From JAAXHB01 sp965214945 (GTDB lineage Bacteria > Actinomycetota > Acidimicrobiia > Acidimicrobiales > Aldehydirespiratoraceae), in NCBI GenBank assembly GCA_965214945.1, contig OZ244029.1, forward strand, positions 2,542,001 to 2,606,000: a stretch of DNA of 64,000 nt. Reading direction: 5' to 3'. Positions within the stretch are counted from its first letter, which is position 1, and each line of letters opens with the position of its first letter. A program made the position numbers and the translations under genes. Under the pieces are notes generated by a model. The model was not told the origin of the DNA, did not search any database, and saw only the letters and a list, made by a program, of their open reading frames with translations. Positions 59,148-64,000 of the stretch are shown piece by piece.

Positions 59148-61397
59148 TCAGGAGCTCAGGGTCCAGAGGACTGACGTGTTCCTCTTAGCCGAGCGGAATC
59201 TCCACGACAGTTTGAGGGTCGACATGTCGTCTTCCAGGTGGTCTGCGATGGCTTCCGCAAAGCCGGCCATATCCAAAGTCCCTTCGATGCCGACGAACTG
59301 ATCGTTGGAGTCGAAAGAAACCACCCACGGTCCATTAGTGTCGTCGACGACAATGGCGTTTGACGTCAAGTCTGCAGTCAATATGTCGTTAGGGCCACCA
59401 GTGGCGGCCTTGGCAGTAGTAGGATCTGTAACCCATATGACGTCAACCGCCGCAGATTTTGCGTTCGGATCCGTGTTGAGGGTACCGTCCGCGTTTGCGG
59501 CTTGAGCATGGATCATGCCCTGAGCAGGATCGCCGCTGTCGCGTTCGTAGGACAGCCGCACAGTCCCGGACCGGCTGGTGTAACGACTTCTGTCGTCCAA
59601 GGTTACATCACCGTCGAGCTCGGCCGACGGGTCGGACAGTTGCACGGCCTGGCCCGCTACAGGACCGCCGTACTGATCGAGGACTGTCGCGTCGATGTAA
59701 GCAGTTGCACCGTCACCGCTTGCCCGGTTAAAGGGACCAACAGACTCAGCCGTCACCGTTGCCAGCTCACCAACACCCTCGTCGGCGAAGATCACATACT
59801 CGTCCGACATGCCTGCATCCGTGATCGGCTGCTCTGATGTGTGCGTAACCGTCCAACCAACATAAAGGTTATGTTGGTCGTCGAACCCGGGTTGGGTTGC
59901 GCGGCCGCGATCCTGGGTGCCACCGACCGTGAACGTGGCCTGACCCGACTCGTCAGTCGTCACCGACGCAGCACGCTTTGTCCAAAGATCTTCCATATCA
60001 ATATTATCATCCAAAGTATTAACCAACGGATTATCACCCGATTTGGTTGCTAGATCGGCGCTTGATTGCCTGGCTTCTATTTCTATGCTGAATTCGTATC
60101 CGGCTTGGCTGACGTTGTTCAACTCGGTCGCATCGTCGACGAGCTGTATCGTCACGGTGACCGTCGAGCCCATCCTGGCATACTCGGTGGGCGCACTGCG
60201 CTTCACAGTGAACGCAACCGGATCAACCGTTACCGTTTGGCCGGTGTCGACATATGTAGCCAGCTCGGTGATACCTTGGCGGACTTCGTCACCGACATCA
60301 CCCGTCCAAGCCCAAACCGTCAAAGGACTATCCGCAGACGGCGTCGGCGTATCAGTGTCGGTAGTGACCGTGACCGTGGCATTGCCGTCCCCATCAGTGA
60401 TGCCGTCACTGATGTCAATCTGACACTCATTCGTGTCAGTGTCTTCGCTTTCCACGATGCCGTTGTCGCAAGTGCCATCCGCATTGAAAGCACCCTCGGT
60501 GTCACCCGACACATAAAAATGGTCGACCCTAGCGTTGATAACCGGCTCAAAGTTCTCATCACGCACCGACACCTCATAACCATTTTCAACAGGAGCGATA
60601 CTCACACCAACCGGCCGGGCAGTAGTGAACGCCAAAGCCCGAGTAATGAACGCAGCCATCTGAGCCCGAGTCACATCAGCAGCCGGAGAAAACTCAGTAG
60701 CAGAAGTCCCCTTAGCTATCCCCAACTCAAACAACTGGCTCACAGCATCATCAACCGCACGAGGCTGAGTAGTCGTAACATCCGCAAACGCATCATCAAC
60801 AGTGACCGTCATTACGCCACTCGTGAGCGTGATCGTTCCGTCGGCATTACGCGCAACAGACTCCGACGCGCCGTCCTGAGCCAAAAGATTGATAATGGCC
60901 ACGGCCATATCAGCACGAGTCACCGTGTCACCAGGACCGAACACATTACCGCTGCCCGTCAACATCCCAGCCGCAGCAACCTGATTAATCGCATCCTGCA
61001 CAGCCTGACTCTCCGAACCAACATCAGTGAAACCCTGATCCACAGCATCCGCGAGCGTCACACCCGCCACACCCGCAGCACGCTGCAAAAACAGCGCCAT
61101 CTGCCTACGCGTCACACTGTCATTCGGCGAAAACTCGCCGCCACCAGTACCAATCGTGACCCTGTAATGGGCAAGACAATTAATCGCCGCCCTATGCACA
61201 TGACCCGAACTGACATCAGTGAAATCAATGTCGCTCTCGGGGTCACCACCGCAGGCCGCGTTGTAACCAACGGCGGCATCGGCGCTCATCTCCACCGCAC
61301 CGCCCGGCGAAACCGCCACGACGAAAAGCGAAGCGACCAAAGCAGCCACAGCAAACACTGCCCAACCCGCACGCCGAATCCCTACTAGCTGGGGCAT
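59148..61397 (-). CDS. Secreted SLH-domain surface protein 3 (tandem twin of protein 2)
   Basis: A 749-residue exported protein with the same signal peptide, three SLH repeats and C-terminal domain as protein 2. The central segment coded by 60073-59765 differs: it reads ARQSSADLATKSGDNPLVNT, then LDDNIDMEDLWTKRA, against VVENPPTDSSPIILRR in protein 2. Another differing stretch follows the shared SVTTDESGQATFTVGGTQD motif. The surroundings of the cassette (SIEIE before it, ELATVTAESVGPF after it) are common. ATG 61397 is preferred; ATG 61448 is the upstream alternative. It should be an alternative surface-layer protein. Confidence 0.88.
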   Translation of the reverse strand: MPQLVGIRRAGWAVFAVAALVASLFVVAVSPGGAVEMSADAAVGYNAACGGDPESDIDFTDVSSGHVHRAAINCLAHYRVTIGTGGGEFSPNDSVTRRQMALFLQRAAGVAGVTLADAVDQGFTDVGSESQAVQDAINQVAAAGMLTGSGNVFGPGDTVTRADMAVAIINLLAQDGASESVARNADGTITLTSGVMTVTVDDAFADVTTTQPRAVDDAVSQLFELGIAKGTSATEFSPAADVTRAQMAAFITRALAFTTARPVGVSIAPVENGYEVSVRDENFEPVINARVDHFYVSGDTEGAFNADGTCDNGIVESEDTDTNECQIDISDGITDGDGNATVTVTTDTDTPTPSADSPLTVWAWTGDVGDEVRQGITELATYVDTGQTVTVDPVAFTVKRSAPTEYARMGSTVTVTIQLVDDATELNNVSQAGYEFSIEIEARQSSADLATKSGDNPLVNTLDDNIDMEDLWTKRAASVTTDESGQATFTVGGTQDRGRATQPGFDDQHNLYVGWTVTHTSEQPITDAGMSDEYVIFADEGVGELATVTAESVGPFNRASGDGATAYIDATVLDQYGGPVAGQAVQLSDPSAELDGDVTLDDRSRYTSRSGTVRLSYERDSGDPAQGMIHAQAANADGTLNTDPNAKSAAVDVIWVTDPTTAKAATGGPNDILTADLTSNAIVVDDTNGPWVVSFDSNDQFVGIEGTLDMAGFAEAIADHLEDDMSTLKLSWRFRSAKRNTSVLWTLSS

Positions 61398-61455
61398 CAA
61401 CCCCTCCTTTGCTGGTATATGGGGCAAACGCCCCTTCAACTGGGGCATGCGCCCC
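61391..61455 (-). promoter_or_regulatory. Translation-start region with three GGGGC...CCCC mini-palindromes (SLH gene 3)
   Basis: An identical copy of the leader structure of SLH gene 2, at 61391-61404, 61421-61434 and 61442-61455. The region 61456-61722 further upstream holds the presumed promoter, three GCACCGCG repeats at about 61621-61660, and no gene. Confidence 0.6.
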
Positions 61456-61722
61456 TCCTTCCTATTATCTGATGGCCAACTACGGCAAAACGGCCCCCGC
61501 CGAACCTGCGCACCCGAAAGCCGCACAACCGACAGAATCCCACCCGCATGACCCTAGCAGCCCACACCACCGACCGCATCCCAACGGAACGACTCGTCAC
61601 GAGCACCCTCGCGTGGTGCTGGCACCGCGCTGTGAGGCACCGCGCCCTGGGCGAAGCACCGCGTGCTCCGTCTCCGCTTCGCTGCGGGTAGCACCAAATC
61701 CATCGGGCTCTAGCATACAGGC

Positions 61723-62229
61723 ATGGGTTGTGGCGGGACGTATCGGATCCGGCTGGCAGCGGCTGCCGACGCCGAGGCTGTACGCCGCATCTACAACCAC
61801 GAGGTGGAGCATACCACGCACACCTTCGACCTGGTGGCTCGCTCGCTGCGGGAGCAGGAAGCCTGGCTGGCCGAGCGAGACGGCGCTCTGGGCGTGCTCG
61901 TGGCGGAGATCGACGGGCAGGTGGCGGGCTTCGCCTCGCTGTCGCAGTACAGGCCGCGGCTCGCCTACCGAACTTCGGTGGAGTCGAGTGTCTACGTCGA
62001 CCGGTCGGCCCGGCGCCAAGGAGTGGGCGGGCGGCTTCTGGCGGAACTGGTGGCGCTGGCCGCGGCTCGGGGCTTTCACACCATGCTGGCCCGGATCGCC
62101 GGCGGGCACGAGGCGTCCATCGGCCTTCACCACAGCGCAGGGTTCGCTGTGGTGGGCACCGAGCGACAGGTGGGCCGCAAGTTCGGGCAGTGGCTCGACG
62201 TGGTGGTGATGCAAAGGATGCTGCCCTGA
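61723..62229 (+). CDS. GNAT family N-acetyltransferase (phosphinothricin acetyltransferase-like)
   Basis: A 168-residue acetyl-CoA dependent acetyltransferase. The family start YRIRLAAAADAEAVRRIYNH is followed by THTFD, FASLSQYRPRLAYRTSVESS, the acetyl-CoA binding motif VDRSARRQGVGGRLLAELV (Q/R-x-x-G-x-G/A), and the C-terminal HHSAGFAVVGTERQVGRKFG. This is the pattern of the PAT/Bar/MnaT group, which acetylates phosphinothricin, methionine sulfoximine or related amino acids; the actual substrate is unknown. ATG 61723 is the start. It is a single gene next to the SLH cluster. Confidence 0.88.
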   Translation: MGCGGTYRIRLAAAADAEAVRRIYNHEVEHTTHTFDLVARSLREQEAWLAERDGALGVLVAEIDGQVAGFASLSQYRPRLAYRTSVESSVYVDRSARRQGVGGRLLAELVALAAARGFHTMLARIAGGHEASIGLHHSAGFAVVGTERQVGRKFGQWLDVVVMQRMLP

Positions 62230-62279
62230 CCTGAAGCGCTCTGGCGAGCCAGCGGGCGCTGACTCGTGTGGGATCCGCG

Positions 62280-62361
62280 TGGGCCGGGGAGGATTCGAAC
62301 CTCCGTAGGCTTAGCCGACGGGTTTACAGCCCGTTCCCTTTGGCCTCTCGGGCACCGACCC
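62280..62361 (-). tRNA. tRNA-Tyr (anticodon GUA)
   Basis: An 82-nt tRNA on the minus strand. The acceptor GGGTCGG pairs with CCGGCCC (one T-G pair), the anticodon loop CTGTAAA gives GTA, a long class II variable arm (GTCGGCTAAGCCTAC) follows, and the T arm is GGAGG-TTCGAAT-CCTCC. Discriminator A is at 62280 and CCA is not encoded, unlike in the two other tRNAs of the window. Confidence 0.95.
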
Positions 62362-62454
62362 TTTGAATCGGCAGCGACGATACCAAGCGACGGCCCCAGC
62401 AACAAGGGACGGCAGTTGCTGGCAGCAGTTGCTGTCCGGTAGTAGTTGCTGGAC

Positions 62455-63312
62455 TCAGCTCCAGTTGCCGGACTCGAGGCGGCGGATGCGCTCGGCGGTG
62501 GGAGGATGCGTGCTGAAGAGCTTTACAGCACCGCCGCCGCCTCGGGCCTGAGCTTTGAGCGGGTTGACAATGTAGGCCGACGCCTGGTTGGGGTTAACGC
62601 CGGAGGGGACGCGCTCGGAGTACACCTCAAGGCGGCGCAACGCGCTGGCCAGCGGCCTGCCGTCGCCCATCAGGGCCGCCGCTGAGGCGTCGGCCTGGAA
62701 CTCGCGGCTGCGGCTCACGGCGGCCTGGATCAGGGTGGCCGCGATCGGCGCCAGCAGAGCGAACACAAGCTGCCCAAGGGGATGGCCGTCGCGATCGTTT
62801 CCGCCCCCGCCGAACATCGCTGCGAACATGGCCATGTTGGCCACGAACGTGATGGCCATGCCGATGGCAGCGGCGACTGAACAGATCAGGATGTCGCGGT
62901 TGCGGATGTGGGCGAGCTCATGGGCCAGCACGCCGCGAATCTCGTCCCAGCTCATCGCCTGGACCAGCCCTGCAGTGACGCACACCGCGGCGTTGTTGGG
63001 GTTGCGCCCAGTGGCGAAGGCGTTGGGCTGCGGGTTGGGTGAGACGTACAGCTTGGGCATCGGCATCCCGGCCCGGTTGGCGAGGTCTGCCATGATCCTG
63101 TGGTACTGAGGCATCTCGGCGGCGGACACCGGCCGGGCCCGGGCCGAGCGGATCGCCAGCTTGTCGCTGAACCAGTAGGAGTAGCCGACTATGGCGATAC
63201 CCAACAGCAGTCCGATCACCAGGCCGCTGGAGCCTCCGATCTGACCGCCCACTACGACGCACAGGCCGCCTAGCAGGGCCAGCAGTGTGAACGTCTTGGC
63301 AGCGTTGAACAT
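62455..63312 (-). CDS. htpX: Zinc metalloprotease HtpX
   Basis: A 285-residue membrane protease for quality control of membrane proteins. Two N-terminal helices (FTLLALLGGLCVVVGG; GLVIGLLLGIAIVGYSY) precede the catalytic motif HELAH at 131-135 and a third zinc ligand Glu in SREFQADASAAALMGDG. Two further hydrophobic segments (SVAAAIGMAITFVANMAMFA; LGQLVFALLAPIAATLI) lie between them. The segment PNPQPNAFATGRNPNNAAV is diagnostic. The C-terminus FSTHPPTAERIRRLE is also typical. It lies close to tRNA-Tyr on the same strand. No heat-shock operator is seen in the 115 bp upstream. Confidence 0.95.
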   Translation of the reverse strand: MFNAAKTFTLLALLGGLCVVVGGQIGGSSGLVIGLLLGIAIVGYSYWFSDKLAIRSARARPVSAAEMPQYHRIMADLANRAGMPMPKLYVSPNPQPNAFATGRNPNNAAVCVTAGLVQAMSWDEIRGVLAHELAHIRNRDILICSVAAAIGMAITFVANMAMFAAMFGGGGNDRDGHPLGQLVFALLAPIAATLIQAAVSRSREFQADASAAALMGDGRPLASALRRLEVYSERVPSGVNPNQASAYIVNPLKAQARGGGGAVKLFSTHPPTAERIRRLESGNWS

Positions 63313-63427
63313 GTTGCGCCTCTCTTTAGGCCTTCGGCCTCCCGGCGCCGGCCCGCACGGGCCGGCGCACGCTCAGGCTAAGCGCCGCTCGGGCGGTCCG
63401 CACGGGCGCCGGGGCGCTGCCAAGGGC

Positions 63428-63982
63428 TCAGGTGCGGCGGTCGTAGTAGCCGGAATGGCAGTAGAGGGCGGCGACGCCTTCGGAGCGGTACATGGCGATG
63501 ACGCGCTCGTCGTCGTCGATGGCAGCTTCGATCCGATAGCCGAACCGCCGCAGCCGGCTCAGCTCGCGGCGCTTGAAGGCGGCTGCGGAGCTGCGGTCGT
63601 AGGGCGAGCGCAGGATCAGCAGGTGAGGGCGCACCCCGTGGGCGGCGAGCCAGCCCTTGGTGATGTCGGCCAGATAGTGCGGACGGGCGGTGCAGATTAT
63701 GGTCGCCCAGCGCGGTCGTCCCCTGGCAGCACCCTCGAAGAGGCCCAATCCGGTCCGCAGCGGCGCGTCGCCAACCGCGGCCATGAAGAAGCCCCGCCAG
63801 TCCTGGCGGCGGCGCCGCAGGAAGTGCTGACGGTGCGACGCGTCTGAGATCACGCCGTCGAGGTCGAAGATCACCGCAGGCCCTGGCGCCGCCGGCGCCA
63901 GGGCCTGGCCGCCAAGCCGGTGCCAGTTGGCGGGCTCGATCACGGCTTTAGTCGTCGTCTTCGCTGCCAGCTCGCGCGGCAC
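63428..63982 (-). CDS. HAD-superfamily phosphatase (polynucleotide kinase 3'-phosphatase-like); 5' end uncertain
   Basis: A HAD protein of at least 184 residues. Motif I is FDLDGVISDASHRQHFL with nucleophile D40 and D42, motif II is IICTARP, and the C-terminal acidic motif is AAIDDDERVIAMYR. The DASHR.H pattern after motif I is that of the phosphatase domain seen at the end of T4-type polynucleotide kinases and related stand-alone acid phosphatases. The frame is open beyond GTG 63982 to the window edge without a stop, so the real start may lie outside. No partner kinase gene is visible. Confidence 0.75.
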   Translation of the reverse strand: MPRELAAKTTTKAVIEPANWHRLGGQALAPAAPGPAVIFDLDGVISDASHRQHFLRRRRQDWRGFFMAAVGDAPLRTGLGLFEGAARGRPRWATIICTARPHYLADITKGWLAAHGVRPHLLILRSPYDRSSAAAFKRRELSRLRRFGYRIEAAIDDDERVIAMYRSEGVAALYCHSGYYDRRT

Positions 63983-64000
63983 GGTCTCGAATCTCGGCCA

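Larger units (their letters stand above)
59009..61590. repeat. 2.6-kb tandem duplication, copy 2 (SLH gene 3 with leader and terminator)
   Basis: The counterpart of 56124-58657, 48 bp longer because of its own central cassette (59765-60073, 309 bp). The offset between copies is 2885 bp left of the cassette and 2933 bp right of it. The identity ends cleanly at 61590, where unrelated sequence (GACTCGTCACGAG) begins. Confidence 0.9.

Noticed and set aside
51878..61590. Genomic island or prophage explanation for the repeat-rich end
   Set aside because: No integrase, transposase, terminal repeats or attachment-site duplication at tRNA-Tyr is visible; tandem duplication explains the structure.

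Overview
The window is high-GC DNA (by eye about 65% G+C) from an actinobacterium, most likely a member of the class Acidimicrobiia. Supporting this are a WhiB regulator, an actinobacterial zincin (DUF2342 type), a UPF0182 membrane protein, an F420-type luciferase-like oxidoreductase, a B-type succinate dehydrogenase, and secreted proteins with three N-terminal S-layer homology (SLH) repeats of a kind I associate with Acidimicrobiia. The class call is inference; no rRNA gene is present. There is no phage, plasmid or transposase gene, so it reads as chromosome.

Layout. 1-5.9 kb: end of a lipoprotein gene, a ubiD-ubiX prenyl-FMN decarboxylase pair, then a tightly overlapping leftward operon yqeC > FAD oxidoreductase > LLM oxidoreductase. 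6.2 kb: a selenocysteine tRNA gene. 6.5-12.2 kb: a primary-type sigma factor, NAD synthetase, type II glutamine synthetase and a 'headless' CCA-enzyme-like HD protein. 12.4-17.3 kb: lipoproteins, groES-groEL under a CIRCE element, and an initiator tRNA. 17.3-31.4 kb: glutamate-synthase-like FMN protein, UPF0182, coiled-coil protein, PDZ-Lon protease, MreB, MoaE, an SDR, a zincin and an MFS protein. 31.4-34.7 kb: ppk1, tatA, whiB. 34.8-47.1 kb: a VWA protein and a MoxR-type ATPase enclosing a PhyH dioxygenase, a MaoC hydratase and a GH1-like protein, followed by a beta-propeller-like protein, a broken AlbA_2/HTH gene, a short CRISPR-like array of 27-nt palindromic repeats, and a GH2-like protein. 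47.2-51.8 kb: sdhCAB and a DUF368 (PopT-type) lipid carrier protein.

51.8-61.6 kb is the accessory, recombination-shaped part. Two tandem genes for membrane-anchored coiled-coil proteins made of 7- and 11-residue repeats sit next to three leftward SLH surface-protein genes. Two of the SLH genes are a roughly 2.6-kb tandem duplication with apparently identical ends and one abruptly divergent central cassette. A fossil SLH gene tail between the coiled-coil genes shows that a unit containing both gene types was duplicated and then eroded. The right end holds a GNAT acetyltransferase, tRNA-Tyr, htpX and a HAD-family phosphatase.

The most notable points are: (i) the variable-cassette SLH gene pair with its palindromic leaders; (ii) the 27-nt/24-nt repeat-spacer array beside a disrupted AlbA_2 regulator; (iii) two unrelated glycosidase-fold proteins (GH1 and GH2) that both appear to have lost the catalytic nucleophile; (iv) a selenocysteine tRNA within 320 bp of yqeC; (v) the CCA-enzyme C-terminal half without its nucleotidyltransferase head. 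All sequence comparisons were made by eye and family assignments from recognised motifs; no alignment or database search was run.
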